From: Myxococcales bacterium
GTDB taxonomy: Bacteria > Myxococcota_A > Polyangia > Haliangiales > Haliangiaceae
Direction of reading: 5' to 3'
NCBI GenBank assembly: GCA_016794525.1
Contig: JAEUJY010000062.1
Span: forward strand, 248,001-312,000
DNA length: 64,000 nucleotides
Shown here piece after piece: positions 51,720 to 60,684 of this stretch; position 1 is the first letter of the stretch; every line of letters starts with the position of its first letter. The translations under genes and the position numbers were made by a program. Below the pieces are notes generated by a model that worked only from the letters and a program-made list of their open reading frames with translations, made no database searches and was not told where the DNA came from.

Positions 51720-53945
51720 ATGTCCACGCGCATCCGCGCGCGGGGCCGTGCGCGTGCGGCCGTGGTCGCGACGCTGTGCGCGTCGACCACCGCCCACGCC
51801 CAGCCCGCGCAGAGCACCCCGACTCCGACTCCGACTCCGACTCCGACTCCGACTCCGACTCCGACACCGGCTCCGGCACCGGCTCCGACACCGGCTCCGG
51901 CTCCGGCTACCGATACCGAGCTGCTCGCGCAGCTCGATTCCACCTCCCCACCCGACGAGATCATCGAGCTCGACGACACCGCGCCGCCGGAGTCGGCCTC
52001 GTCGGTGCACTTCTCGGCCGAGGATCTCCGGCGGCGCCCGCACGACCAGCCGTCCGATCTGCTGCGGCAGACGCCGGGCCTGGTGGTCGCGCAGCACGCC
52101 GGCGGCGGCAAGTCCGACCAGTACTTCCTGCGCGGCTTCGACGCCGACCACGGCACCGACGTCGCGATCTTCGTCGACGGCGTGCCGGTCAACATGACCA
52201 GCCACGGCCACGGCCAGGGCTACGCCGACACCCACTGGCTCATCCCCGAGACCGTCGCGTCGGTCGATGTGCACAAGGGGCCGTACGCCGCGCGCTACGG
52301 CGACTTTTACACCGCCGGCGCGATCGAGATGAAGACCGCCGACGTCGCGCCCGGCACGCAGCTGTGGCTCACCGGCGGCGCCGAGCTGGCCGGGCCGGTC
52401 GCCTTCGCGCGCCGGCCGTCGTACCGGTTGGTCGGGATCGGCAGCCCGAAGCTCGACACCGGCTCGGCGCTGGTGGCCGCCGAGTTCGGCGACAGCGACG
52501 GCCCGTTCGTCGACCCGCAGGGCTTCCGCCGCGGCGCGACGCTGCTCAAGTGGAAGCGCCCGGTCGGCGACGGCGAGCTGCGCCTCGCTGGCACGTTCTA
52601 CGCCGCGCGCTGGAACCAGTCCGGGCAGATCCCGATCGCCGAGGTCGCGGCCGGCCGCCTCGATCGCTTCGGCTCGCTCGATCCGACCGAGGGCGGCACG
52701 TCGTCGCGCGCCAGCCTCGCGCTCGGCTACGACCTCGGCGACCCCGAGACCGGCGCGTGGTCGGTGGACGCCTACGCCGTGGACTACCGGCTGCGGCTGT
52801 TCTCGAACTTCACGCTGTTCCTGCGCGATCAGGTGCACGGCGATCAGATCGAGCAGACCGACGCACGCTCGATCGTCGGCACCAACGTCGTCTACCGGCG
52901 CACGCACCACCGCGGCGCGCTGGCCGGCTTGTTGCGGCTGGGCGTGCAGACCCGCGCCGACGACGTCACCGCCGAGCTGTGGCACACGGAGCGGCGGCAG
53001 CGCCTCGGTGATTGCTTCGTCGAGCTCAACCCGTGCAACCGCACCGCCAGCCGCATCCGCGATCTCGCGGTGTACGCCGAGGAGGATCTGTCGGTCGGCC
53101 GCCGCGTGCGCCTGCTGGCTGGCCTGCGCCTCGATCAGTTCACCTGGGACGTCGACGATCTCGATCCCGAGACCCAGCTCACGCCGGACACCACCGGCGG
53201 CACCGCGCAGCGCGCGATCGTCTCGCCCAAGGTGTCGGCGGTCGTGCGCGCCGCCGATGGTGTCGACGTGTTCGCCAGCGGCGGCCTGGGCTTCCACTCC
53301 AACGACGCCCGCGCGGCGGTCGCCGTCGACGGCCGCGGCGCGCTGGCCCGCGCCTGGGGCGCCGAGGCCGGCGTGCGGGTCAGCCCGATCGCGGGGCTGC
53401 GCGCGTCGGCCGACGCCTGGTACCTGTACCTGACCTCGGAGCAGGTGTGGAGCGGCGACGCCGGCGGCACCGAGGCGTCGGATCCGACCCGCCGCTACGG
53501 CGTCGATCTCGACGCCGCGTGGGACGCGACGCCGTGGCTGGCCATCGACGCCAACCTGGCCATCGGCCGCGCCACCTTCGTCGCCAACGCCGGCAACGGC
53601 GGCGCGCTGGCGCTGGCCCCGCGGCTGATGGGCGGCGCCGGCGTGACGGCCCACCGCGGCAGCAGCTTCGTCGCGCTGCGCGCGCGCGGCATCGGCGATC
53701 GCCCCGCCAACGACGACGGCTCGCTGACCGCCGAGGGCTACCTGCTGTTCGACGTCGTCGCCGCGCACCAGCTCGCGTGCTGGTCGGTCGGCCTGACGAT
53801 CAACAACCTGCTCGACAGCGACTGGCGCGAGGCGCAGTTCGCCGACGTGTCGCGGGTGTCCCCGACCGCCGCCGAGCGCGAGGACGTCCACGTCACGCCG
53901 GGCATGCCGCTCACCGCGCTGCTCACGATCGGCCGGCGCCTGTGA
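51720..53945 (+). CDS. TonB-dependent outer-membrane receptor, probably for a metal
   Basis: A 741-residue receptor. A signal peptide ([14 protein letters not shown]) leads to a 30-residue Thr/Pro then Ala/Pro linker. The plug has [22 protein letters not shown]-like spacing, [23 protein letters not shown] and the His-rich [19 protein letters not shown], then [15 protein letters not shown]. The barrel continues to a terminal aromatic-containing strand ([11 protein letters not shown]). The [13 protein letters not shown] element and a His-rich neighbour favour metal or metallophore uptake. CAGGAG 7 nt before ATG 51720 sets the start. The 3' end overlaps the convergent sigma-factor gene by 23 bp. 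Confidence 0.82.
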   Translation: MSTRIRARGRARAAVVATLCASTTAHAQPAQSTPTPTPTPTPTPTPTPTPAPAPAPTPAPAPATDTELLAQLDSTSPPDEIIELDDTAPPESASSVHFSAEDLRRRPHDQPSDLLRQTPGLVVAQHAGGGKSDQYFLRGFDADHGTDVAIFVDGVPVNMTSHGHGQGYADTHWLIPETVASVDVHKGPYAARYGDFYTAGAIEMKTADVAPGTQLWLTGGAELAGPVAFARRPSYRLVGIGSPKLDTGSALVAAEFGDSDGPFVDPQGFRRGATLLKWKRPVGDGELRLAGTFYAARWNQSGQIPIAEVAAGRLDRFGSLDPTEGGTSSRASLALGYDLGDPETGAWSVDAYAVDYRLRLFSNFTLFLRDQVHGDQIEQTDARSIVGTNVVYRRTHHRGALAGLLRLGVQTRADDVTAELWHTERRQRLGDCFVELNPCNRTASRIRDLAVYAEEDLSVGRRVRLLAGLRLDQFTWDVDDLDPETQLTPDTTGGTAQRAIVSPKVSAVVRAADGVDVFASGGLGFHSNDARAAVAVDGRGALARAWGAEAGVRVSPIAGLRASADAWYLYLTSEQVWSGDAGGTEASDPTRRYGVDLDAAWDATPWLAIDANLAIGRATFVANAGNGGALALAPRLMGGAGVTAHRGSSFVALRARGIGDRPANDDGSLTAEGYLLFDVVAAHQLACWSVGLTINNLLDSDWREAQFADVSRVSPTAAEREDVHVTPGMPLTALLTIGRRL
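51819..51908 (+). repeat. Hexanucleotide repeat encoding a Thr-Pro/Ala-Pro linker
   Basis: Fifteen consecutive 6-bp units inside the TonB receptor gene: seven exact CCGACT copies (51819-51860), then variants CCGACA, CCGGCT and CCGGCA to 51908. Each unit encodes Pro-Thr or Pro-Ala, so slippage would lengthen or shorten the periplasmic linker without a frameshift. Confidence 0.85.
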
Positions 53946-55173
53946 GCGCGGCCAGCCGGCGGGTCAAGAACCGCCGCTCGGGTTCGCTGCCCACCCGGGC
54001 CAGCGCCGCGCGGTAGGCCGCGACCGCCGCGTCGGTGCGGCCGAGCCGGCGCAGCAGGTCGGCGCGCGCCGCGTGCCACAGGTGGTAGTCGGCGAGGTCG
54101 TCGGCCAGCGGCTCGATCAGCGCCAGCCCGGCGGCCGGGCCGTCGACCATCGCGATCGCCACCGCGCGGTTGAGCGCGACCACCGGCGAGCCGTGGCGGC
54201 GCAGGAGCTCGCCGAACAGCGCCGCGATCTGCGGCCAGTCGGTGGCCGCCGCGGTCGCGGCCTGGCCGTGCAGCGCGGCGATCGCCGCCTGCAGCGCGTA
54301 GGGGCCGGGGCCGCCGCGCCGCCGCAGCGCCGGCGGCACCAGCGCCAGCGCCTCGTCGATCTGCGCCCGGTCCCAGCGCGCGCGATCTTGATCTTCGAGC
54401 AGCACCAGGTCGCCGGCCGCGTCGGTGCGCGCGTCGCGGCGGGCGTCGTGCAGGAGCATCAACGCCAGCAGGCCGCCGGCCTCGGCGTGGGCCGCGGCCA
54501 GCTCGGGGCGATCGCTGGCGGTGAGCTCGACCAGCAGCCGGCCCAGGCGGATCGCCTCGACGCACAGCTCGCGCCGCACCAGATCGTCGCCCGCGGTGGC
54601 GGCGTAGCCCTCGTTGAACACCAGGTACACCACCGCCATCACCGCGCCGGCGCGCTCGGCCAGCTCGCTGGCCTCGGGCACCTCGTAGGGGATGCGGGCC
54701 TCGCGGATCTTGGTCTTGGCCCGCACCAGCCGCTGCGCCATCGTCGCCGGCGCGGCCAGGAACGCGCGCGCGATCTCGTCGGTGGTCAGCCCGCCCAGCG
54801 TGCGCAAGGTCAGCGCCACCTGCGCCTCGGGCGCCAGCGCCGGGTGGCAGCAGGTGAAGATCAGCCGCAGCCGATCGTCGCCGACCGCGGCCGTCGCCGG
54901 CTCGATCGCCGCCTCGGGGCGCGCCTCGTCGGCGACGATCGCGCGCAGCTTGATCCGCCGGCGGATCGTGTCGATCGCCTTGTTGCGCGCGACCTGCACC
55001 AGCCAGCCGCGCGGCTCGGCCGGCGGGCCGTCGGCCCAGGCCGCGGTGGCGGCGGCGAACGCCTCCTGCACCGCCTCCTCGGCGAGGTCGAAGTCGCCGT
55101 TGCAGACGCGCAACGTCGACGCCAGCACCCGCGCGCGCTCGGCGCGGAACGCGGCTTCGATCGCGGCGGTCAC
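53923..55173 (-). CDS. ECF sigma factor with C-terminal TPR-like domain (ECF42-type)
   Basis: A 416-residue sigma factor. Region 2 is [19 protein letters not shown] with [20 protein letters not shown]; region 4 is [21 protein letters not shown] with [15 protein letters not shown]. The long C-terminal extension (~220 residues, DUF6596/TPR-like, including [15 protein letters not shown] and [21 protein letters not shown]) is the hallmark of the ECF42 group. These sigma factors lack an anti-sigma gene and pair with YCII proteins, and the downstream partner is present on the same strand. GTG 55173 follows TAGAGT by 6 nt. Overlaps the TonB gene end by 23 bp. Confidence 0.92.
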   Translation of the reverse strand: MTAAIEAAFRAERARVLASTLRVCNGDFDLAEEAVQEAFAAATAAWADGPPAEPRGWLVQVARNKAIDTIRRRIKLRAIVADEARPEAAIEPATAAVGDDRLRLIFTCCHPALAPEAQVALTLRTLGGLTTDEIARAFLAAPATMAQRLVRAKTKIREARIPYEVPEASELAERAGAVMAVVYLVFNEGYAATAGDDLVRRELCVEAIRLGRLLVELTASDRPELAAAHAEAGGLLALMLLHDARRDARTDAAGDLVLLEDQDRARWDRAQIDEALALVPPALRRRGGPGPYALQAAIAALHGQAATAAATDWPQIAALFGELLRRHGSPVVALNRAVAIAMVDGPAAGLALIEPLADDLADYHLWHAARADLLRRLGRTDAAVAAYRAALARVGSEPERRFLTRRLAALTGAGRS

Positions 55174-55179
55174 GGCGGC

Positions 55180-55185
55180 ACTCTA
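55180..55185 (-). promoter_or_regulatory. -10 hexamer TAGAGT for the sigma-factor gene
   Basis: Minus-strand TAGAGT ends 6 nt before GTG 55173. It lies between the YCII gene and the sigma gene, so the sigma gene can be transcribed separately. Confidence 0.45.
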
Positions 55186-55192
55186 CGCCCGG

Positions 55193-55549
55193 TCACATGT
55201 TGGTGAAGACCATGATCGGCCGCACCTCGATCGAGCCGTAGCGCGCGCTCGGGATGCGGGCGGCGATCTTGAGCGCCTCGTCGAGGTCCTTGGCCTCGAT
55301 CAGGTAGTAGCCCCCGAGCTGTTCGCGGGTCTCGGCGAACGGGCCGTCGGTGGTCGTGACCTTGCCGTCGCGGATGCGGACCGTGGTGGCGGTGGCCACC
55401 GGTTGCAGCGCGTCGCCGCCGACGAAGTGACCCGAGGCCTTGATGTCCTTGGTGAAGGCCCCGTACTCGCCGAAGAACGCGCCGCGCTCGGCGGGCGGCA
55501 AGTTGTCGATCAGCTTCTCGTCGTCGTAGATCAAGCAGAGGTATTGCAT
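55193..55549 (-). CDS. YCII (DGPF)-domain protein, ECF42 partner
   Basis: A 118-residue protein of the YCII/DGPF family: MQYLCLIYDDEKLIDNLPP, VRIRDGKVTTTDGPFAETREQLGGYYLIEA and EALKIAARIPSARYGSIEVRPI. The TDGPF motif with nearby His/Asp residues is the conserved site. It is immediately upstream of the ECF42 sigma gene (19 bp), the standard pair; known regulons of such sigma factors contain DGPF genes. ATG 55549 has AGGAG 8-9 nt upstream, so this gene is leadered, unlike its neighbours. Confidence 0.9.
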   Translation of the reverse strand: MQYLCLIYDDEKLIDNLPPAERGAFFGEYGAFTKDIKASGHFVGGDALQPVATATTVRIRDGKVTTTDGPFAETREQLGGYYLIEAKDLDEALKIAARIPSARYGSIEVRPIMVFTNM

Positions 55550-55676
55550 CGGTCGGGCTCCTGTTCGTGGCTTGCACCCGTGGGTCGAACGAGCGCAGCG
55601 CCGATCGACACGCGCCGCGAAAAATACCTCAGCCGCCGCGCAACCGCGCGGGATCCCAGGCCCGGGCGTGGGCTGC

Positions 55677-56384
55677 TCAGCGGATCGTCGCGATGGTCAG
55701 CTTGCCGGCCTCGACCGGCAGCGAGGTCGGGCCGACGATCGCGCCGGTGGTCGCCAGGGTCGACGTGCCGGCCGCGACGTTGGTGAACAGCACCAGCCCG
55801 CCGGTCGCGCCCGCGGCCCACGTCAGATCGTCGTTGTTGTCGACCGCGAACGCCGTGCCGCCGCCGGTCAGCGTGAGCGCCCGCGGCGTGCCCATCTGCT
55901 GGATCAAGACGTGGCCGCGCGCCGGATCCGGGGTCACGCCGATCTCCGTGAAGAACGACGCGACGCGCGTGGTCTTGATGCCCTTGATCTGGAAGAAGAA
56001 CAGCCCCGGCGGGTCGAACACCTCGGGCCGCGTCACGTAGATCGCGGGCTGGTAGTCGGCCTGGGTCGCGTCGATGACGCTGACGTGGCCGCGGCCGATG
56101 CACAGCTCGACCCGGCCGTTGGGGTTGGTCGTGAACGTCCGGGTCGGCTCGCCGCGCACGGTCCAGGTGGCGAACTCGACGCCGTCGAAGGTGTTGGTCG
56201 TCGAGTCCCAGTCCTCGTAGGCGCCGGTCAGGAAGAAGTCGGCGCCGCACGGACCGGCGTCGATGTCGGGGCCGTCGATGGCGACGTCGATGGCGGCGTC
56301 GACCGCGGCGTCGACGGGCTGGGCGGCGTCGTCGGCGCAGGCGGCGACCGCGGTCAGCGCGAGCAGGGCGCAGGCGGGCTTCAT
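55677..56384 (-). CDS. Lipoprotein with Asp-rich spacer
   Basis: A 235-residue predicted lipoprotein (lipobox VAAC). A spacer of VDAAVDAAIDVAIDGPDIDAG type is followed by a beta-rich domain: FFLTGAYEDWDSTTNTFDG, TWTVRGEPTRTFTTNPNGRVELCIG, YVTRPEVFDPPGLFFFQIKG, VASFFTEIGVTPDP and GTAFAVDNNDDLTW. A central Cys pair (C near the start of the domain and ELC) might form a disulfide. Family not recognised. It is divergent from another spacer lipoprotein, 177 bp apart. Confidence 0.68.
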   Translation of the reverse strand: MKPACALLALTAVAACADDAAQPVDAAVDAAIDVAIDGPDIDAGPCGADFFLTGAYEDWDSTTNTFDGVEFATWTVRGEPTRTFTTNPNGRVELCIGRGHVSVIDATQADYQPAIYVTRPEVFDPPGLFFFQIKGIKTTRVASFFTEIGVTPDPARGHVLIQQMGTPRALTLTGGGTAFAVDNNDDLTWAAGATGGLVLFTNVAAGTSTLATTGAIVGPTSLPVEAGKLTIATIR

Positions 56385-56561
56385 GGCGTGGCGCCACTGT
56401 CGCACGGGGGCCGCGCACCGGGGGTGGCGGCGGATCGTCGCGTGCCCGGGCTCACGGTCCGACCGGCGGCCGTGATCGCGGCAACCTGTCACCGAATCTC
56501 CGCGCCAACGTCGCGGCACTTGGAGTAGGGTGCGCCTCTTTTCGGATCCGGAGTCGCATCG

Positions 56562-57452
56562 ATGTCCATCTCGACCCGCCTCGTCCCCGCCGCCCTCGTG
56601 TTCGCCGCCGCCTGTGGCCCCTCGGTCACCGGCAACGGCGACGACGTCCCGTCGATCGACGCCGCCACCGACGGCGCGACCGACGGGCGCGTGATCGACG
56701 GGCCGGGCGGCATCGACGCCGACGAGTCGCCGCCGAGCCGGGTCTACGCCCACTCGGGCCAGATGCTGTACCGCATCGACACCACGACCAACGCCGCGAT
56801 CCCGATCGGGCCGTTCACCAACCTCGGCACGCAGTCGATGACCGACATCGCGGTCGATCGCGACGAGCGCATGATCGGCGTGACGCTCAACAAGATCTTC
56901 GAGGTCGACGAGGCCACCGGCGCGTGCACGCTGCTCGCCAGCTTCACCGGCAGCGACAACCTGACCAGCCTGTCGTTCGTGCCGGCCAACCCGGCGGCGC
57001 CCGACGGCCCCGAGATGCTGGTCGCGGCGACCGACACCGGCGCGGTGATCCGCATCGACATCGCCGGCGCGTCGGCGACCTCGACCGTGATCGGCGACTA
57101 CGGCCAGTCGGGCGGCATGGACGTGATCTCGAGCGGCGACATCGTCTACGTCCGCGGCTTCGGCACGGTGGCCACCGTCGACGTCGGCGCGACCACCGGC
57201 CAGGACTACCTGGCGGTGATCGATCCGATGAACAACTGGGCCGCGACCGTCGTCGGCACCGGCACCGGCTTCGACAAGATCTTCGGCGTGGCGTTCTGGG
57301 GCGGCCAGCTGTACGGCTTCGCCGACGGCGGCGCCGGCATGGGCTCGTTCGTCCGCCTCGATCGCCAGACCGGCGCCGGGACGCTGCTGCAGGCCGGCAC
57401 GATCCGCTGGTTCGGCGCGGGCGTCACGACGTCGGCGCCGATCATCCCCTGA
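56562..57452 (+). CDS. Lipoprotein with propeller-like repeats
   Basis: A 296-residue predicted lipoprotein (lipobox AAAC). The short spacer IDAATDGATDGRVIDGPGGIDA is followed by repeats with blade-like pattern: VYAHSGQMLYRIDTTTNAAIPIG, MTDIAVDRDERMIGVTLNKIFEVD, SLSFVPANP, MLVAATDTGAVIRIDIAG, GDIVYVRGFGTVATVDV and FGVAFWGGQLYGFADGGAG. This suggests a surface beta-propeller. TAGGGT (56526-56531) and GGAG near 56549-56552 fit a normal leadered transcript. Confidence 0.68.
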   Translation: MSISTRLVPAALVFAAACGPSVTGNGDDVPSIDAATDGATDGRVIDGPGGIDADESPPSRVYAHSGQMLYRIDTTTNAAIPIGPFTNLGTQSMTDIAVDRDERMIGVTLNKIFEVDEATGACTLLASFTGSDNLTSLSFVPANPAAPDGPEMLVAATDTGAVIRIDIAGASATSTVIGDYGQSGGMDVISSGDIVYVRGFGTVATVDVGATTGQDYLAVIDPMNNWAATVVGTGTGFDKIFGVAFWGGQLYGFADGGAGMGSFVRLDRQTGAGTLLQAGTIRWFGAGVTTSAPIIP

Positions 57453-57508
57453 CCGCCCACGCGCACGCCGCGCGTGCAACCCCGGCCCGGCCGGCGCATC
57501 CTTGGGCC

Positions 57509-58972
57509 ATGCGCTGGTGGATCGGAGCCCTGCCGCTGGTGATCGCGTGCGCCGCCTCGCCGCGGCCGGGCCCGGGCGCCCCCGCCGGTGGAGGCTCGCC
57601 GCCGCGCGACCCTGCCGCCACGCCCCCGCGCGCGGCCGGGGCCACCGTCGACACCGTCGGCACCGCCCACCCGATCGTCCTCGAGGCCGCCGCCGCGGAC
57701 GGCAGCTGGGTGGTGATCTGCCAGGCCCGCGCCGACACCGACGGCGACGGCGAGGTCGCCGTGCACGTCGGCTACCACGGCGACACCTACGGCGATCGCT
57801 TCGCGCCGTTCGTCGTCGGCCGCGACGGGCGCGAGCAGGCGATCGACGCGGTGGTCGCGCACTCCGACGACGGTCGCTGGCTGGCGGTGGTGCGCGGCGG
57901 CACGCTGGCGCTCCACGACGCGACGGCCGACACCTGGCTCGAGCTGCCCGGCGCCGCCCCCCAGGACGACGGCGTGCCGGTGCTGCGCCACCGCGCCGCC
58001 AGCATCGACGGCGCTGGCACGCGGCTGGTGTACTTCCGCAGCGGCGATCGCGTCGTCGTGCGCGACCTGGCGACGGGCGCCGAGCGCGAGGTGACCCAGC
58101 CGGGGATCTGGCGGGCCGAGGTCGATCGCGACGGCCGCTGGGCGCGGCTCTTGGTCGTGCGCAAGGATCAGGACGGCGACGGCAAGCGCACGTGGCCGTC
58201 GCTGCGCACGTCGCTGTCCGATCGCGACTGCCGCGGCCCGATCACGTCGTACTCGACCGGCGGCTGGTCGGGCGACATGCCCGAGTTCCTGTGGCTCGAC
58301 CTCGCGACCGGCGCGATCGTCGACGAGGGCGAGGCGATCGTGGCGCCGGTCGGCGACGACCTCTTGCGCGCCGGGTCGCGCGGCGCGCTCAGCCTCGGCG
58401 GTCGCGAGCTGGCGTCGGCGGCGTGCGATCCGCAGGTGGTCGGCGTCGCCGCGTCGCCGCCGCGGGTGCTGTACACCTGCCGCCCCGGCCACGGCGACGA
58501 GGCGGCGGTGACGCTGGCCGGGCCGGGGCTGGCGCGCCCGACGACGATGACCGCGACCCGCCGCGCCGACTGGCGCGACGAGCTGGCCCGCTACCGCGAC
58601 CCGGTGGCGTGCAACCACGGCACCTGCGTCGACCTGGACAGCGGCGCCGCGCGGCCCGATCCCAGCAGCGGCCACGACGTGATCGCCAGCCACGGCACCC
58701 GCCGGCTGATCGCCGGCCCGCCGCTGGCGATCGTCGACGTCGCCGATGGCAGCCGGGTCGAGGTCGGCGACGGTGGCGACGCGCTGCAGGCCGCCGCCGG
58801 CCCGGTCGTGGTGGTCGCCGGCGTGGTCTACGACCTCGCCGCGCGGACGCGGCTGGGCGCGGTCCGCGGCGCGGTGCAGGCGGTCGATCGCGCCGGCCGC
58901 GTGCTGGTGCTCGAGGGCGACGACGGCGGCATCCCGCGCGGGCCGCTGCGCTGGGTCGCGCCCAGCCCCTGA
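57509..58972 (+). CDS. Large lipoprotein of propeller type
   Basis: A 487-residue predicted lipoprotein (lipobox VIAC at C14). The mature part has repeated blades with acidic turns: VVICQARADTDGDGEVAVHVGY, VVAHSDDGRWLAVVRGGTLALHD, AASIDGAGTRLVYFRSGDRVVVRDL, WARLLVVRKDQDGDGKRTW and FLWLDLATGAIVDEGEA. Two DxDGDG loops (TDGDGE and QDGDGK) suggest calcium binding. It ends next to a large branched hairpin (58971-59049). Confidence 0.65.
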   Translation: MRWWIGALPLVIACAASPRPGPGAPAGGGSPPRDPAATPPRAAGATVDTVGTAHPIVLEAAAADGSWVVICQARADTDGDGEVAVHVGYHGDTYGDRFAPFVVGRDGREQAIDAVVAHSDDGRWLAVVRGGTLALHDATADTWLELPGAAPQDDGVPVLRHRAASIDGAGTRLVYFRSGDRVVVRDLATGAEREVTQPGIWRAEVDRDGRWARLLVVRKDQDGDGKRTWPSLRTSLSDRDCRGPITSYSTGGWSGDMPEFLWLDLATGAIVDEGEAIVAPVGDDLLRAGSRGALSLGGRELASAACDPQVVGVAASPPRVLYTCRPGHGDEAAVTLAGPGLARPTTMTATRRADWRDELARYRDPVACNHGTCVDLDSGAARPDPSSGHDVIASHGTRRLIAGPPLAIVDVADGSRVEVGDGGDALQAAAGPVVVVAGVVYDLAARTRLGAVRGAVQAVDRAGRVLVLEGDDGGIPRGPLRWVAPSP

Positions 58973-59049
58973 GTCTCAGGAGGTGCGTCGCCGCACCTCC
59001 CTCGGCGGGGCCAGGTCCCCGCCGAGCCTCCCACCAGGACGCGAGACTC
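58971..59049. terminator. Branched hairpin structure after the propeller lipoprotein
   Basis: Three nested stems: GAGTCTC (58971-58977) pairs with GAGACTC (59043-59049); inside, a 9-bp stem 58979-58987/58992-59000 with a 4-nt loop, and a 10-bp stem 59001-59010/59017-59026 with a 6-nt loop. No U-run follows, so it may act as a Rho-type or structural end rather than a classical terminator. Its first hairpin shares arms with 40044-40063. Confidence 0.55.
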
Positions 59050-59133
59050 CCGGCGCGTCGACCGGTGCTCGTCCGAAGCGCGGACAAGCGCTGGCCGCTT
59101 GTGTCGACGCGGCGCCGGCGCGACCATCGCGCG

Positions 59134-59868
59134 ATGCGCCGCACCCTGCCGCTGAGCCTGCTGATCGTCGCGTGCGGTGGTGGCGCGGCCCGCCCGATCG
59201 CGCCCGCCAACCACGGCGTCGATCCCGGCGGCGGCGGCGCGCCGGCCGGCTCGCTCGACGAGGCGCGGGCCGCACTGGCGCGCGGCGAGGCGCCGGACGC
59301 GATCTGCTTCGCGTGGTCGGCGTCGACCCGCACCGCGGCGTGCGCCGTCGACGAGTCGAGCATCCAGGGCGGCGCGACGCTGGCGGTGCGCTTCCTCGGC
59401 GATCGCCCCGCCGAGCACGTCTACTACCAGCACCCCGAGGACCGGCAGTTCTTCGGGGTCGAGGCCGAGTTCATCGATCAGGCCGCGCTCGCCGCGATCG
59501 ATCAGGCGCTGCGCGACGGCGGGTTCGTGGCGTGGGACTTCGCGCCGCGCGAGCTGGCGCCCGGCGTCGAGGGGCAGCTCGGCGCGATCGCGCTGCGGCG
59601 CACGCGCACCGCGACCGGTACCGACGGCGATCCGATGACCGGCGTGTGGGACACGTTCACCGACACCGTCGAGGCGCGCTGCGGTGGCGCGTGGCGACCG
59701 GTGGCGCTGCCCGCGACGTCGTTCGCCAGCCCGATCGGCGAGGTGACGATCGCGACGCTGACCACGCCGGCTGGGCAGCTCGTCTTCACCGCGTCCTGGC
59801 ACTACGGGATCGAGGGCGACAGCGGCGGCGGCGCCGACGCGGTGGCGCTGCCGGCGCTGTGTCCGTGA
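59134..59868 (+). CDS. Small lipoprotein of unknown function
   Basis: A 244-residue predicted lipoprotein (lipobox LIVAC, C14). The mature part includes ICFAWSASTRTAACAVDESSIQGG, VYYQHPEDRQFFGVEAEFIDQ, FVAWDFAPRELAPG and ATSFASPIGEVTIATL, with a few Cys but no known motif. Its TGA overlaps a GTG (59865) of the downstream DUF4345 gene, so the two are probably made together. Family not recognised. Confidence 0.6.
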   Translation: MRRTLPLSLLIVACGGGAARPIAPANHGVDPGGGGAPAGSLDEARAALARGEAPDAICFAWSASTRTAACAVDESSIQGGATLAVRFLGDRPAEHVYYQHPEDRQFFGVEAEFIDQAALAAIDQALRDGGFVAWDFAPRELAPGVEGQLGAIALRRTRTATGTDGDPMTGVWDTFTDTVEARCGGAWRPVALPATSFASPIGEVTIATLTTPAGQLVFTASWHYGIEGDSGGGADAVALPALCP

Positions 59869-60242
59869 CCGGGCGGCAGGCGCGCCGGCTGGCGGGCGTC
59901 GCGCTGATCGTCGTCGGCGCGGTGCTGGCGCTCAGCCCCCACGCGGTCGCCGACGCGCTCGATCGCCCGGCCCGCACGACGTCGCAGCTGATCAACCTGC
60001 GCGCGAGCTGGGGCGGGACGCTGGCAGGGCTCGGCGGGTTCGTCGCGTGGCTGCCGGGGCTGCGGCCGTGGTGGCGCGCCGCGGTCGGCTTGCTCGCGTG
60101 GGTGATGGCGGGCGTCGGGGCGGCGCGGCTGCTCGGGTTCGCGCTCGACGGCGCGCCCGACGGACGGCAGTGGGTGTGGATCACCGCCGAGGTGGTGCTG
60201 GCGGTCGGCGGCGCCATCGCGCTCGCGCGCCGGCGGCGGTAG
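59865..60242 (+). CDS. DUF4345-type small membrane protein
   Basis: A 125-residue protein with four hydrophobic helices (LAGVALIVVGAVLALSPHAV, GGTLAGLGGFVAWLPGL, WWRAAVGLLAWVMAGVGAARL and WITAEVVLAVGGAIALA). The order, size and RLLGFALDG segment fit the DUF4345 family of inner-membrane proteins with unknown role. GTG 59865 overlaps the preceding stop by 4 bp; GTG 59859 would add two residues. The product ends 9 bp before the DUF2277 gene. Confidence 0.72.
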   Translation: MTGRQARRLAGVALIVVGAVLALSPHAVADALDRPARTTSQLINLRASWGGTLAGLGGFVAWLPGLRPWWRAAVGLLAWVMAGVGAARLLGFALDGAPDGRQWVWITAEVVLAVGGAIALARRRR

Positions 60243-60245
60243 CCT
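60240..60245 (+). promoter_or_regulatory. -10 hexamer TAGCCT (leaderless)
   Basis: TAGCCT shares the TAG stop of the DUF4345 gene and ends 6 nt before GTG 60252 of the DUF2277 gene. Confidence 0.4.
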
Positions 60246-60251
60246 CCGGGC

Positions 60252-60527
60252 GTGTGCCGCAACATCCGCGTCCTCCACAACTTCGCGCCTCCGACCACGC
60301 CCGAAGAGATCCACGCCGCCGCGCTGCAGTACGTGCGCAAGGTGAGCGGATCGACGCGGCCGTCGATGGCCAACCAGGTGGCGTTCGACGCCGCCGTCAC
60401 GTCGATCGCGGCGATCACCACCGCGCTGCTGGAGAAGCTCGAGGCGCGCGGCGAGCCGCGGACCCGCGAGGGCGAGCTGGCCAAGGCCAAGGCGCGCTGG
60501 GAGAAGCGATCGGCGACGCGGGAGTGA
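60252..60527 (+). CDS. DUF2277 protein
   Basis: A 91-residue protein with the DUF2277 pattern CRNIRVLHNFAPPTTPEEIHAAALQYVRKVSG and a helical C-terminal half (AVTSIAAITTALLEKLEARGEPRTREGE). Cys2 and the His/Asn cluster suggest possible metal binding, but the family is uncharacterised. A GTG start is used because it begins the conserved MCRNI. It is the last of a three-gene run 59134-60527. Confidence 0.85.
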   Translation: MCRNIRVLHNFAPPTTPEEIHAAALQYVRKVSGSTRPSMANQVAFDAAVTSIAAITTALLEKLEARGEPRTREGELAKAKARWEKRSATRE

Positions 60528-60539
60528 ATCGACGCGACG

Positions 60540-60684
60540 CGTCGAGGCAAGTAGGCGATTTACATAGTCTGTGAACGCATTGACGGACCTCCCGCTTTGT
60601 AAATCATAATGTCAATAGAAATCAAATAGTTACAGATTGACAGATTGAACATGGATCCGCATGCTGAGTCTCCAGGAGGCACTC
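60540..60684 (+). promoter_or_regulatory. AT-rich promoter/operator region upstream of hydroxybutyryl-CoA dehydrogenase
   Basis: A ~110-bp AT-rich island in GC-rich DNA. GATTTACA (60557-60564) and TGTAAATC (60598-60605) are inverted arms 33 bp apart; GTCAAT (60611-60616) and ATTGAC (60636-60641) form a second pair; CAGATTGA is directly repeated at 60633-60640 and 60641-60648. These look like binding sites for a dimeric regulator plus a promoter. The gene downstream has a strong AGGAGG (60674-60679). Confidence 0.6.
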
